Below, one piece after another: positions 44,750 to 58,980 of a stretch of DNA of 64,000 bases; the stretch's first letter is position 1, and each line of letters opens with the position of its first letter. The notes under the pieces were generated by a model. It had not been told where the DNA came from. It was given only the letters and a program-made list of their open reading frames with translations, and searched no databases. Source of the DNA: Actinomadura sp. KC06 (lineage in GTDB: Bacteria; Actinomycetota; Actinomycetes; Streptosporangiales; Streptosporangiaceae); contig NZ_SMKT01000003.1 of the NCBI RefSeq assembly GCF_004348735.1, forward strand, positions 62,001 through 126,000, given 5' to 3'. Position numbers and translations under genes: made by a program.

Positions 44750-45889
44750 GTGACCGGGGACCGTCTGCTAGATATACAAACAGGTTTCAACAATATCTTT
44801 CGCCAGAACCCTCACGGCATCTGGGCCGCCCCCGGCAGGGTGAACCTGATCGGCGAGCACACCGACTACAACGCCGGATACGTTCTCCCCTTCGCGCTTC
44901 CCCACACCACCCTCGTCGCCGCCCGGGCACGAACCGACGGCCGACTGCGCGTCTTCTCCGCGACACACAGCGAGGACCGGTTGCTCGACCTCGGCCTCCC
45001 GGATCTGGTCCCCGCCGCAGCGCACGGCTGGAGCGCCTACCCCGCCGGGGTCGCCTGGGCACTGCGTCTCGAAGGCCACCCCGTCAGCGGCGCGGACCTG
45101 TACATCGACGGCGACGTCCCGGTCGGCGCCGGCCTCTCCTCCTCGGCCTCCCTGGAATGCGCCGTCGCCATCGCGTTGAACGACCTGTACGACCTCGGCC
45201 TGGCGCCGGCCGAGCTGGCCCGGATCGCGCGCCGCGCCGAGAACGAGTTCGCCGGGATACCCTGCGGCATCCTCGACCAGATGGCGAGCGTCACCTGCCG
45301 CGCCGGCCACGGCCTCTTCCTCGACACCCGCGACCTGTCGTCCAGGCACGTCCCGATGCACTTCGAAGCCGCCGGGCTGCGCCTGCTCGTCATCGACACC
45401 CACGTGAAGCACGACCTGCGCGACGGGGACTACGGCGAGCTGCGCGCCGGCTGCGAGGAAGCGGCCCGCCTCCTCGGCGTCGAGCACCTCCGGGACCTCA
45501 CCGCCCCGGCCCGGCTGCCCGACCCCCGGCTGACCCGCCTGGTCCGGCACGTCGTGACCGAGAACGCCCGCGTCCTCGCGGCCGTCGAGGCCCTCGACGC
45601 CGGCGACTGGGAACGGGTCGGCGTGATCCTCCACGACGGCCACGCCTCGATCCGCGACGACTTCCAGATCACCTGCCCCGAAACCGACCTCGTGGCGGCG
45701 ACGGCCGAACGGCACGGTGCGCTCGGCGCCCGCCAGACCGGCGGCGGCTTCGGCGGCTCGGTCATCGCCCTGGTCCGGACCCAGGACGCCGACCGGGTGA
45801 CCCGCGCCGTCACCGAGGCGTCCACCGGCCATCCCGTCCCCAGGGTCTTCACCGCCATCGCGGGCCCCGGTGCGCGCCGACTGAAATGA
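44750..45889 (+). CDS. galK: Galactokinase
   Basis: A 379-aa GHMP kinase phosphorylating galactose at C1. I choose the GTG at 44750 because AGAGGAGA lies six bases upstream; an ATG at 44731 region and a GTG at 44696 are less well placed. The galactokinase signature GRVNLIGEHTDYNAGYVLP sits at about 30-48, the ATP loop PVGAGLSSSASLE at 124-136, the catalytic Asp176 in GILDQMAS, and the third GHMP motif TGGGFGGSVIAL near the C-terminus. It is transcribed away from deoR-galT. A hairpin with a T-run follows its stop. Confidence 0.93.
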   Translation: MTGDRLLDIQTGFNNIFRQNPHGIWAAPGRVNLIGEHTDYNAGYVLPFALPHTTLVAARARTDGRLRVFSATHSEDRLLDLGLPDLVPAAAHGWSAYPAGVAWALRLEGHPVSGADLYIDGDVPVGAGLSSSASLECAVAIALNDLYDLGLAPAELARIARRAENEFAGIPCGILDQMASVTCRAGHGLFLDTRDLSSRHVPMHFEAAGLRLLVIDTHVKHDLRDGDYGELRAGCEEAARLLGVEHLRDLTAPARLPDPRLTRLVRHVVTENARVLAAVEALDAGDWERVGVILHDGHASIRDDFQITCPETDLVAATAERHGALGARQTGGGFGGSVIALVRTQDADRVTRAVTEASTGHPVPRVFTAIAGPGARRLK

Positions 45890-45893
45890 TCAC

Positions 45894-45915
45894 GCCGGCC
45901 GCGCCGGCCCCTTTT
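45894..45915 (+). terminator. Intrinsic terminator after galK
   Basis: GCCGGC-CGC-GCCGGC hairpin (45894-45908) followed by CCCTTTT, in the gap between the convergent galK and GntR genes. Confidence 0.65.
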
Positions 45916-45959
45916 CCGCAGCCTCCGCCGGGCGAACGCGTGCTTTCCGGGGCCGCGGC

Positions 45960-46601
45960 TCAGCCGGTGAGGCGGGCGATGATCCTGTCCTTGCCGCTCT
46001 GCCAATTGGCCTTGAGCGCCTCCACGGCGCCCTCGATGTCCATGGAGACCAGGCGCTCGGCGATCCGTTCATGCTCCTGAGCCGAACGTTCCAGCACTTC
46101 GGAGTCGCCCACCGCGACGCGCTCGTACCGGTGCATGGTGAGTTTCAGGGAGGTGATCAGGTCCATCAGCCGCTCGTTCGGGCAGCCGGACAGCAGCAGG
46201 TCGTGCCAGGCGTCGTCGTAGCGCTCTATTAACGCCTGCTCGGCCTCGGGCGCCGAGAAGGCGCGGGCCTCCTCCAGCAGCCGCGGCGCGACCGAACGCA
46301 GGTAGCCGGGGTCCGTCAGCTCCAGCGCCAGCGACTCCAGCGCCGCGACGATCGTCGTCAGGTCGTCGAATTCCTGAGGGCTCATCGGAGCGAAGCGGAA
46401 CCCCTTGCCGCGCTCGCTGACGATGATCCCCTCGCGTTCCAGCCCGATGAGCGCCTCGCGGAGGGGGGTGCGGCTCACGCCCAGCTCGGCGGCCAGCACC
46501 ATCTCGTTGATCGGCTGATCGGGCGCGAAGTCGCCCTTGCTCAGCCGGTCGAGGATCTCGTCCTTGATCTGTTCGCGTAGCGGGCGGCGGTCGATCGGCA
46601 T
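45960..46601 (-). CDS. GntR-family regulator, FadR/FCD subfamily
   Basis: A 213-aa regulator. The wHTH reads LREQIKDEILDRLSKGDF then NEMVLAAELGVSRTPLREAL and GIIVSERGKGFRFAP. The C-terminal all-helical FCD domain contains the metal/ligand residues in DDAWHDLLLSGCPNERL and SAQEHERIAERL. The start has AGGAGAGG eight bases upstream. It is the last gene of the gcvPA-gcvPB-kinase-SDR run. FCD regulators bind organic acids or sugar acids and often recognise GTATAC-type palindromes; such a palindrome lies at 51566-51579 between that operon and the divergent sugar operon. Confidence 0.88.
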   Translation of the reverse strand: MPIDRRPLREQIKDEILDRLSKGDFAPDQPINEMVLAAELGVSRTPLREALIGLEREGIIVSERGKGFRFAPMSPQEFDDLTTIVAALESLALELTDPGYLRSVAPRLLEEARAFSAPEAEQALIERYDDAWHDLLLSGCPNERLMDLITSLKLTMHRYERVAVGDSEVLERSAQEHERIAERLVSMDIEGAVEALKANWQSGKDRIIARLTG

Positions 46602-46641
46602 CCTGTCATCCTCTCCTGGGGGCTCGTGCCACGTCCGCCGA

Positions 46642-47406
46642 TCACGCCGTCCCGGCGCCGTCGACGGGGATGACCGCTCCGCTCACGAAGGAGGACGCGT
46701 CACCGGCCAGGAACGCCACCATGTGCGCGATCTCGGCGGGCTTGCCGACCCGGCCGAGCGGCCGGTCCGCCGCGTCCGCGTAGAACGCCTCAAGGGATCC
46801 GCCGAGCTGGCGGGCCTCCTCGGCCAGCATGCCGGTGGCCGTGTCGCCCGGGCACACGCAGTTGACCCGGATGTTCTGCGGCCCGTGGTCGATCGCCATC
46901 GCCCGCGTCATGTTCACCACCGCGCCTTTGGACGCGCAGTACGACACGGCCCGCCCGCCGCCCCGGATGCCCCAGCCCGAGCCCGCGTTGATGATGCTGC
47001 CGCCCCCGGCGGCCGCCATCAGCGGGATCGCCGCCCGGCTCATCAGCATGATCGATTTGACGTTGACGGCCATCACCAGGTCCCAGTCCTCCTCGCTGAT
47101 CTCGCAGACGGTGGAGCGGCGGATGAGGCCGGCGTTGTTGAACAGGACGTCGAGGCCGCCGTAGGTCTCCTGCGCGGCGGCGGCGAACCGCGCGCAGTCG
47201 GCCGCGCTGGACACGTCACCGCGCACGAACACCGCGCGCCCGCCGGCGGTCTCGATGTCCTTCGCGGCATGCCCGCCCGCCTCGTCCACGTCGGCCAGCA
47301 CGACCGCGGCGCCCAGGTCGGCCATCAGCTCGGCGGTGGCCCGCCCGATGCCGGACGCCGCCCCGGTGACGACGGCGGTCTTGCCCTCCAGTGAGTTCAC
47401 GATCAT
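46642..47406 (-). CDS. SDR-family oxidoreductase
   Basis: A 254-aa classical short-chain dehydrogenase: TGAASGIG (cofactor loop), the ADVDEAG acidic residue favouring NAD, NNAGLI, a Ser in IINAGSG, and the catalytic YCASKGAVV. The C-terminus (FLAGDASSFVSGAVIPVDGAGT) is standard. The ATG at 47406 has AGGAAGG just upstream. It is 24 bp from the AcoX-like gene and 40 bp from the GntR gene, so one transcript is likely. Substrate unknown; a hydroxy-acid or amino-alcohol step before glycine would fit. Confidence 0.88.
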   Translation of the reverse strand: MIVNSLEGKTAVVTGAASGIGRATAELMADLGAAVVLADVDEAGGHAAKDIETAGGRAVFVRGDVSSAADCARFAAAAQETYGGLDVLFNNAGLIRRSTVCEISEEDWDLVMAVNVKSIMLMSRAAIPLMAAAGGGSIINAGSGWGIRGGGRAVSYCASKGAVVNMTRAMAIDHGPQNIRVNCVCPGDTATGMLAEEARQLGGSLEAFYADAADRPLGRVGKPAEIAHMVAFLAGDASSFVSGAVIPVDGAGTA

Positions 47407-47430
47407 GTCCTTCCTAGCATCGGATCCGCG

Positions 47431-48549
47431 TCATCGGACGGGATACATGGCCGTACGGCCGTGGCCGGTCAGCACGGGCAGGTGGCCGCGCAGTTCGTCG
47501 TCGAGTTCCTCGTCGCCGGTGTCGACCAGCAGCGGGCGTCCGCCGAGCGAGGCGAGCTTGGCCTCCGTCGCCACGACAACCAGCCGGTCGCGGCCCGCCG
47601 CGCGCAGCACGTCCGGGGAGATCTGCTGGTTGCCCCGGCCGAGCAGGAAGCCCTGCCCGCCGATCGGTGTCACGGCGATCCACGCCGGCGACGCTTTGAC
47701 CAGCGCCTCCAGCTCGGCGGCCGACACGTCCGCGGCGAGGACCCGGCCGCCGGCCAGCACGTTGACGCCCATGACGGGGACGTCGGCGCCGAGCGCGGCG
47801 GCGATCGCGCGGGTGGTGCCGCCGGGCCCGAGGACCAGCAGACCGGACGGGCCCGGGCCCCCGCCGCCGAGACGCCTGGCGAGGTCGGCGGCGATTCCGG
47901 AGACCGACGCGGGGCTGGTGACGGTGCCGCCCATCTTCCGCTGCTGCACGCGCACCGGGATGTCCGGCACCCGAAGGTGGCCGTACAGCCGGGCGGAGGC
48001 CCGGCCGTCGCGGACGGCGTCCTCGTCCAGGTCCATCACCTCGGCCTCACGGAGCAGCACGCCACCGGCCGCCATCAGCGCCGCCGCCTCCCCCGCGGCG
48101 CGCGGGCCCACGCCGAACACCGCCGAGTGCATCTTCACACCGGTCGGCACGCCGAGCACGGGAACCGAGAGCGCGACCGCGTCCAGGACGTCGCGTGCGG
48201 TCCCGTCACCGCCCGCGAACAGCAGCAGGTCGACCAGCGGCGCGAGCGCGGCGGCGGCGCGCACGGTGTCGGACGCCCTGGTCGGGGAACCGGGCTCGTA
48301 GCAGATCTCGGGCGTCAGCCCGGCGGAGGCGACGGCGTCCGCGCCCATGGACCCGGCCGCCGTCCGCACGGTGATGCCGCCGTCGAGCCGGGAGCGCAGC
48401 TCGGCCAGCGCGAGCTCGGCGCGCTCCCCCGCCCGGGGCGTCGCGCCGAGGGCGCGCGCCCTGGCCTGGACGTCCGCGCCGTCGCTGCCCTTGAGGCCGA
48501 CCCGGCCGCCGAGCCCGGCGACCGGGTTCACCACCAGCCCGAACCTCAT
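47431..48549 (-). CDS. ATP-NAD kinase / AcoX-family protein
   Basis: A 372-aa protein with the NAD-kinase-like diacylglycerol-kinase fold: the N-terminal NPVAGLGGRVGLKGSDG is diagnostic for AcoX/ATP-NAD kinase-family proteins, and LLFAGGDGTARDVLDA is the GGDGT nucleotide loop. VLGVPTGVKMHSAVF and LVLGPGGTTRAIAA follow as in the family. It is probably a kinase of uncertain substrate; AcoX itself is named from acetoin operons, but no acetoin dehydrogenase genes are here. It lies 19 bp after gcvPB and 24 bp before the SDR gene. Confidence 0.85.
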   Translation of the reverse strand: MRFGLVVNPVAGLGGRVGLKGSDGADVQARARALGATPRAGERAELALAELRSRLDGGITVRTAAGSMGADAVASAGLTPEICYEPGSPTRASDTVRAAAALAPLVDLLLFAGGDGTARDVLDAVALSVPVLGVPTGVKMHSAVFGVGPRAAGEAAALMAAGGVLLREAEVMDLDEDAVRDGRASARLYGHLRVPDIPVRVQQRKMGGTVTSPASVSGIAADLARRLGGGGPGPSGLLVLGPGGTTRAIAAALGADVPVMGVNVLAGGRVLAADVSAAELEALVKASPAWIAVTPIGGQGFLLGRGNQQISPDVLRAAGRDRLVVVATEAKLASLGGRPLLVDTGDEELDDELRGHLPVLTGHGRTAMYPVR

Positions 48550-48568
48550 CGACGCTCCGAGGCCGCGC

Positions 48569-50143
48569 TCATTCGCCGAGGACCTTGCGGCGGTAGGCGC
48601 GCCAGGTGACCGCCCAGGTGGCCGGATCCTCCAGGACGTCCTCGCGGGTGCGGTGCACGGTCGAGCGGTGCGGCGCGGTCCGCACGGTCTCCGGATCCTC
48701 GTACGCCTCGCGCGCCACCTCGGTGAGGATCGCGGCGTACTCGTCCAGGTCGGCCTTGGAGTAGGACTCGGTCGGCTCCAGCGTCATCGGCTCCGGGACG
48801 ATGAACGGATGATGGCTCGTCCAATAGTGGGTGCCGAAGTCGGCCGCCCGAAGGCCGAGGTCCTCGCTGTGCACGCCGGTCTCCTCGGCGAGCCGCTCCC
48901 AGCTGTAGCGGACCTGCTCGATCCGCCGCCTGCCCGGCGCGTACGGCGCGGACGCGCCCCGGATCTCCAGGATCTTCTTCATCAGATAGTTGTTGTTCAG
49001 CACCGCGACCTCGGCGGCCTCGCGGAGCCCCGCGCCGCCCAGCGACATGATCCAGGCGTAGGCGCGCACCAGGTTCGGCACCACGCCGTAGAACGGGCGG
49101 ATCTTCCCGATGGACTCGGGCCGGTCGTCGTCCAGGCGGTAGCGTTCGCCGTCGAACTCGACGGTCGGCGTCGGCAGGTACGGGGCGAGCTCGTCGGTCA
49201 CGCCGCACGCTCCCGCCGCGGGGCCGCCGCACGCGTGCGGGGTCGAGAACGTCTTGTGCAGGTTGAAGTGGCACAGGTCGAACCCGGCGTCGCGGGCGCG
49301 GGTGATGCCGAGGATGCCGTTGGCGTTGGCCTGGTCGTAGCCGCATAGCCCGCCCGCGTCGTGGACGATCCGGACGAACTCCTCGATCCGCGGGTTGAAG
49401 AGCCCGGTGTCCTCGGGGTTGGTGATGAGCAGCGCCGCGGTGCGCGGGCCGACGGCCCGCTTGAGCGCCTCGATGTCGGGGTAGCCGTCGGCGTCCGGGT
49501 ACAGGGTGATGACCTTGTACCCGGCCGTCTTGGCGCAGGCCGCGTTGGACGGGTGCGAGAAGATCGTGGTGATGATCTCGTCGCGCTGCTCCGCCTCGCC
49601 GCGGGCGGCGAAGTAGGCGCGGATCATCGACACGTTGGCGTAGATCGCCGCCGAGCCGGCGCCGGGCTGCAGCGAGAAGCGGTCCATGCCCGAGATCTCC
49701 CGCAGCAGCCCCTCCAGCCGGTGCATGATCTCCAGGACGCCCTGCACGGTCCGCTCGTCCTGCAGCGGATGCAGCTCCGCCACCTTCGGGTCGCGGGCGA
49801 ACTGGTCATTGACCTTGGGGCTGTACTTCATGGTGCACGTGCCCTGGCCGACGTCGATGTTGAGGTCGACGCCGAGGTTCTCCTGCGACAGCCGCAGGTA
49901 GTGCCGGAGCACGTGCGGCTGCGACATCTCCGGCAGCGCGGGCGGGGCGGCGCGGCGCAGCGCGTCCGGGAGGGTGTCGTCGAGGGGGACGTCGGGGGCG
50001 GGCACCAGCACGCCGCGTTCACCGGGGCTGCTCAGCTCGAACAGCAGCGGCTCGTCCCAGCGCGCCTGGTGGAACCGGCGCAGCGGCGGCTTCGGGCCGA
50101 TCTTCGCGTCGGCGGGGGTGACGGGAGCGCGGTCGGTCTTCAC
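48569..50143 (-). CDS. gcvPB: Glycine dehydrogenase (decarboxylating) subunit 2
   Basis: A 524-aa PLP enzyme, the C-terminal-type subunit of split glycine decarboxylase (P protein). The PLP Lys is Lys297 in CHFNLHKTFSTPH; upstream are LQPGAGSAAIYAN, FSHPSNAACAKTAGY and YDQANANGILG (Asp270). The usual GGGGPG after the PLP Lys reads ACGGPAAG, a small deviation. I start it at the GTG at 50143, which overlaps the gcvPA stop as GTGA; the open frame further upstream is antisense noise. The partner subunit precedes it. Neither gcvT nor gcvH lies in the window. Confidence 0.93.
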   Translation of the reverse strand: MKTDRAPVTPADAKIGPKPPLRRFHQARWDEPLLFELSSPGERGVLVPAPDVPLDDTLPDALRRAAPPALPEMSQPHVLRHYLRLSQENLGVDLNIDVGQGTCTMKYSPKVNDQFARDPKVAELHPLQDERTVQGVLEIMHRLEGLLREISGMDRFSLQPGAGSAAIYANVSMIRAYFAARGEAEQRDEIITTIFSHPSNAACAKTAGYKVITLYPDADGYPDIEALKRAVGPRTAALLITNPEDTGLFNPRIEEFVRIVHDAGGLCGYDQANANGILGITRARDAGFDLCHFNLHKTFSTPHACGGPAAGACGVTDELAPYLPTPTVEFDGERYRLDDDRPESIGKIRPFYGVVPNLVRAYAWIMSLGGAGLREAAEVAVLNNNYLMKKILEIRGASAPYAPGRRRIEQVRYSWERLAEETGVHSEDLGLRAADFGTHYWTSHHPFIVPEPMTLEPTESYSKADLDEYAAILTEVAREAYEDPETVRTAPHRSTVHRTREDVLEDPATWAVTWRAYRRKVLGE

Positions 50144-51504
50144 TTGGCGATCTCCTCCAGGGCGCCGGCCAGCCGGTCGATGTCGTCCTTGGCGTGCACT
50201 TCGGTGACGCAGTAGAGGGCCTCGGTCCGCGACAGGACCTTGCCGCCGAAGATGCCGCGTTCCAGCAACGCGTCGTTGACCTCGGCGGCGGCGCGGGAGC
50301 CGGTGAAGGCGAGCGTGAAGTCGGCGAAGTGCGGCGCGTCCGCGTACGGGGCCTCGACGCCGGGCACCTCGGCGAGCCGGCGCAGCGCGTACCGGGTGTT
50401 CGCCATGATCGTCTCGCCGATCTCCCGCATGCCCTGGGGGCCCATCAGGGCGAGATACACGCCGGCGGTGATGCCGTTCAGCGCGGCGGCGGTGCCGACC
50501 CACTCCCGGCCTTCCTCGCGGACGGCGAAGGAGGTGCGCTCGAAGGCCACGTCCCCGAAGCCGTACTCGCCTTCGACGGTGGTGGGCGCGAGCCCGAACA
50601 GCCGTGACGGGAACTCCGCGACGAACCGCTCCTCGTCGCGGGTGGCGATGAAGCCGCCGTTGAGCCCGCCGTAGCTCATGTGCAGGCCGAGCGGCTGGAT
50701 GTCGCCGCACACGATGTCGGCGCCGTAGGCCGACGGCGGCGCCACGACGCCGAGCGAGATCGGGTTGCAGCCGACGACGTACAGCGCGCCCGCGTCGTGC
50801 GCGAGCCCGGCCAGGTCCGGGAGCGCCGGGTCGATGATGCCGGAGGCCGAGGGCGCCTCCGCGAACACGGCCGCGACGTCGCCGGACGTCAGTTCCGCGC
50901 GCACCGCCGCGACGTCCGCCAGCCCGGTGCGCGGGTCCACCGGCACGACCGTCACGTCGTGGACGGGCCGGACGTAGTCCTCGATCTTGGAGAGCTTGTC
51001 CGGATCGACGGCGGTGGCGAGGAGCAGCCGGCGGGCGCCGGTGATCCGCCCGGCCATGCGCAGCGCGGTGCCGGACGCCTGGTGGCCGTCATAGACGGGG
51101 ACGTTCACGACGTCCATCTCCAGCAGCTCGCCCATCAGCGACTGGTACTCCCAGAGCGCCTGGAAGCGGCCGTGGTCCTCGTACGGCTCGCCCGCGTACG
51201 CGGTGAGGAACTCGCTGCGGTTGACGACCTCGTCGACCACGGCCGGAACATGGTGCCGGTAGCAGCCGGTGCCCAGGAAGCTCAGCGCGTCCCGGGTGCT
51301 GGTGTTCCCGGCCAGCAGCCCGCCGACATGCCGGACCAGTTCCGCCTCCGAGCGCAGCGGAGGAGGCATGTCCAGTGGACGGCCCAGCCGGATGCTCGCG
51401 GGCACGTCGGCGTAGAAGTCCTCGACGCTCGACGCGCCGGTGGCCGCGAGCATCTGCCGCTTGATCTCCGGCACGGAGTTCGGGATGTACGGGTGAACGC
51501 CCAT
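50140..51504 (-). CDS. gcvPA: Glycine dehydrogenase (decarboxylating) subunit 1
   Basis: A 454-aa N-terminal-type subunit of split glycine decarboxylase. The ATG at 51504 (MGVHPYIPNS) has GTGAGG seven bases upstream; the GTG inside that Shine-Dalgarno is an alternative start. Motifs include HVPAVVDEVVNRSEFLTAY, YDGHQASGTALRMAGR and MSYGGLNGGF, typical of GcvPA. With GcvPB it forms the heterotetramer that decarboxylates glycine and passes the aminomethyl group to lipoyl-GcvH. It is the first gene of a five-gene operon transcribed away from the sugar-uptake operon. Confidence 0.93.
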   Translation of the reverse strand: MGVHPYIPNSVPEIKRQMLAATGASSVEDFYADVPASIRLGRPLDMPPPLRSEAELVRHVGGLLAGNTSTRDALSFLGTGCYRHHVPAVVDEVVNRSEFLTAYAGEPYEDHGRFQALWEYQSLMGELLEMDVVNVPVYDGHQASGTALRMAGRITGARRLLLATAVDPDKLSKIEDYVRPVHDVTVVPVDPRTGLADVAAVRAELTSGDVAAVFAEAPSASGIIDPALPDLAGLAHDAGALYVVGCNPISLGVVAPPSAYGADIVCGDIQPLGLHMSYGGLNGGFIATRDEERFVAEFPSRLFGLAPTTVEGEYGFGDVAFERTSFAVREEGREWVGTAAALNGITAGVYLALMGPQGMREIGETIMANTRYALRRLAEVPGVEAPYADAPHFADFTLAFTGSRAAAEVNDALLERGIFGGKVLSRTEALYCVTEVHAKDDIDRLAGALEEIAK

Positions 51505-51565
51505 GCGCGCCCTCACTTTCGTGGTTTCTGGCCCGGCCCTCTTGACGAAAACACAACATGCAGTG

Positions 51566-51579
51566 TGCTGTATACAGCA
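51566..51579. promoter_or_regulatory. Perfect palindrome TGCTGTATACAGCA between divergent operons
   Basis: A 14-bp perfect palindrome with a GTATAC core, 62 bp upstream of gcvPA and 28 bp upstream of the sugar-binding-protein gene. ExuR/UxuR-type GntR/FCD regulators recognise GTATAC-centred sites, so the FCD regulator at 45960-46601 is the first candidate to bind it and to control both directions. A TTGACG box at 51542-51547 may be a -35 element for the sugar operon. Confidence 0.6.
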
Positions 51580-51606
51580 TTATCCAGATCGACCTGGGGA
51601 GGCAAG

Positions 51607-52971
51607 ATGGCGACGAGCCCCGAGCGGACGAGCTCGAGCGCCCCGCGCGTCGGACGCCGGACCGTCCTGACCGCCGGAGTCGCCGGAACCGTCTCGGCAC
51701 TGCTCGCGGCCGCCGGCTGCGCCACCGGAGGCGGCGTCAAGAAGACGGGTCCGACGCTGAACGCGGGCGGATCGGGCGCGATCAAGGGAACGGTCAGCGT
51801 CTGGTCGTGGGACGTGGCCGCCAAGGCGCTCAAGCGGCTGGCGCCGTCCTTCGAGCAGCGGCACCCCGGGACGAAGGTCGAGGTCATCGACATCGGCTAC
51901 GACAACGCCTACGACAAGATCACCGTCGGGCTGAAGTCGGGGAAGGGCCTGCCCGACGTCCTCACCGTCGAGGGCGGCAGGATGCCCGGCTACATCGGCG
52001 TCTTCCCCGGCGGCCTGTACGACCTGACCTCGCTCGCCGGACGGCACAAGGCCCAGTTCGCCCCCGCCGCCTGGAAGGACGTCACCGACCAGAACGGCAA
52101 GGTCTTCGCGCTGCCCTGGGACAGCGGCCCGTGCGCCCTCTACTACCGCGCCGACATGTTCGAGAAGGCCGGGGTCGACCCGGACTCCATCGCCACCTGG
52201 GACGACTACGTCCGCGCCGGTGAGCAGATCAAGTCCAGGACCGGCAAGAAGCTGCTCGTCATGGACCCGCAGGAGGACAGCATCTTCCCGATGCTCCTCC
52301 AGCAGCAGGGGCAGCGGTACGTCAAGAACGGCGAGATCGTCGTCGCCGACCAGCGGGCCATCCGCGCCGCGACGCTGCTCAAGACGCTGGCCGACAAGGA
52401 CCTGATCACCTTCGAGAAGGGCTGGGACGGCCTGGTCGCCGCCACCAAGGCGGGCAAGGTCGCCACCACCCCCTACGCCGTCTGGTGGTCGGGCACGCTC
52501 ACCGACGAGATGAAGGAGCTCAAGGGCAGGTTCGGCGTCGTCCCGCTGCCCGCGTTCGACCCTGGCGGGGTGCGGACCTCCAACGACGGCGGCTCGACCC
52601 TCGCGGTCAGCGGCCACAGCGCGAACGCGCGGGCGGCCTGGGCGTTCATCGAGTTCGCCCTCGCCGACGTCGCGAACCAGGTGTCCATGCTGAAGAACGA
52701 GGGGCTGTTCCCCGCCTACCTGCCCGCGCTGAAGGACCCGTTCGTCACCGCGCCGCAGCCCTACTACGGCGACGACCCCGTCTTCAAGGTCTTCGCCGAC
52801 CTGGCGGACAAGGTGCCCCCGGTCGAGGAGACCAAGGACGGGCCGAAGGCGAGGGACATCGTCAACGGCACCATCTCCGGCATCGTCCTGCACGGCAAGG
52901 ACCCCCAGAAGGCCCTGGACTCGGCCGCCAAGCAGATCGCCGCCGCGACCGGTCGCCCGATCGCCAAGTGA
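51607..52971 (+). CDS. ABC transporter sugar-binding lipoprotein
   Basis: A 454-aa family-1 extracellular solute-binding protein. The ATG at 51607 follows GGGGAGG. The N-terminus has a twin-arginine motif (VGRRTVLTAG), a hydrophobic stretch and lipobox ALLAAAGC, so export by Tat and lipid anchoring are likely. The mature part reads GTVSVWSWDVAAKALKRLAP and VIDIGYDNAYDKITVGL, with ALPWDSGPCALYYRADMFEK in the ligand cleft, all typical of oligosaccharide binders. It is the first gene of a five-gene sugar operon; the glycosidases downstream suggest a galactoside ligand. Confidence 0.9.
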   Translation: MATSPERTSSSAPRVGRRTVLTAGVAGTVSALLAAAGCATGGGVKKTGPTLNAGGSGAIKGTVSVWSWDVAAKALKRLAPSFEQRHPGTKVEVIDIGYDNAYDKITVGLKSGKGLPDVLTVEGGRMPGYIGVFPGGLYDLTSLAGRHKAQFAPAAWKDVTDQNGKVFALPWDSGPCALYYRADMFEKAGVDPDSIATWDDYVRAGEQIKSRTGKKLLVMDPQEDSIFPMLLQQQGQRYVKNGEIVVADQRAIRAATLLKTLADKDLITFEKGWDGLVAATKAGKVATTPYAVWWSGTLTDEMKELKGRFGVVPLPAFDPGGVRTSNDGGSTLAVSGHSANARAAWAFIEFALADVANQVSMLKNEGLFPAYLPALKDPFVTAPQPYYGDDPVFKVFADLADKVPPVEETKDGPKARDIVNGTISGIVLHGKDPQKALDSAAKQIAAATGRPIAK

Positions 52972-52975
52972 CGCC

Positions 52976-53919
52976 GTGGCCCTCGACGTGACAGACGCGA
53001 CGACGGCCGAGGACGGGCCGTCCCCCGCGGCGGACGGTCCCCGTCCCCGGACGACGCGCAGGTGGTGGCGCCGCTCCACACCGTGGATCTTCGCGGGGCC
53101 GGCGGTGGTGCTGTTCGGCTTCTTCTTCGCCTATCCGCTGCTGGCCGGCCTCTACCAGAGCTTCACCGCCGACCGCGACGGGGTGACGACCTGGGTCGGG
53201 CTGGCGCAGTACCGGCGGATGCTGGAGGACCCGGTCTTCTGGGCCTCGCTCCGCAACACCGGGCTGATCCTCGTCGTCCAGGTCCCGCTGATGATCGTGC
53301 TGGCGCTGGCGCTGGCCTACGGGCTGAACCAGTCCTGGCTGCGGTTCCGCACGACGTTCCGGATCGCCTACTTCCTGCCCGCCGTCACGATGCTCGTCGC
53401 CTACTCCGTGGTGTTCCGCGTCCTGCTCAAGACCGACGGCGGCATGGTCAACCAGATCATCGGCGCCGTGGGCCTGCCGGAGGTCGACTGGCTGAACAGC
53501 CCCGGCTGGGCGCGGCTCGCCCTGATCGGCTCGATCACCTGGCGGTGGACCGGCTACAACGCGGTGATCCTGCTGGCCGGGCTGCAGGCGATCGGCCGGG
53601 AGCAGTACGAGGCGGCCGCCATCGACGGCGCCGGGTCCGTCACCACGTTCACGCGGGTGATCCTGCCGCAGCTCCGCCCGGTCGTCCTGTTCTGCTCGGT
53701 GACGTCCACGATCGGAACGCTCCAGCTCTTCGACGAGAACTACGTGCTGACCGGCGGGGGCCCCGGCAACGCCACGATGACGCCCGTCCTCTACCTCTAC
53801 AAGGTCGGCTTCGAGCAGCTCGACTTCGGCTACGCCGCCGCCATCGCCTGGGTCCTCGTCGTGATCATCGGGCTGATCTCGTACGCGCAGTTCCGCTTCC
53901 TCGGGAAGGACGTGTCCCG

Positions 53920-53923
<4 letters not shown>
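52976..53923 (+). CDS. ABC transporter permease (MalF type)
   Basis: A 315-aa inner-membrane permease with six predicted helices, starting at the GTG at 52976 four bases after the binding-protein stop. The first helix is STPWIFAGPAVVLFGFFFAY, and the EAA loop that contacts the ATPase is EQYEAAAIDGAGSVTTFTRV. A PGNATMTPVLYLYKVGF segment near the end is typical of the MalF-type half. No ATPase gene follows; actinobacterial sugar ABC systems usually share the MsiK ATPase. Confidence 0.92.
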
Positions 53924-58969
<5,046 letters not shown>

Positions 58970-58980
58970 CCGACCACACC

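Noticed and set aside
50144..50710. N-terminal extension of gcvPB
   Set aside because: It overlaps gcvPA in another frame and is Arg/Ala-rich; the GTGA overlap gives a natural start at 50143.
50680..51606. N-terminal extension of the sugar-binding protein
   Set aside because: The extension is antisense to gcvPA; the lipoprotein signal with its Shine-Dalgarno fixes the start at 51607.
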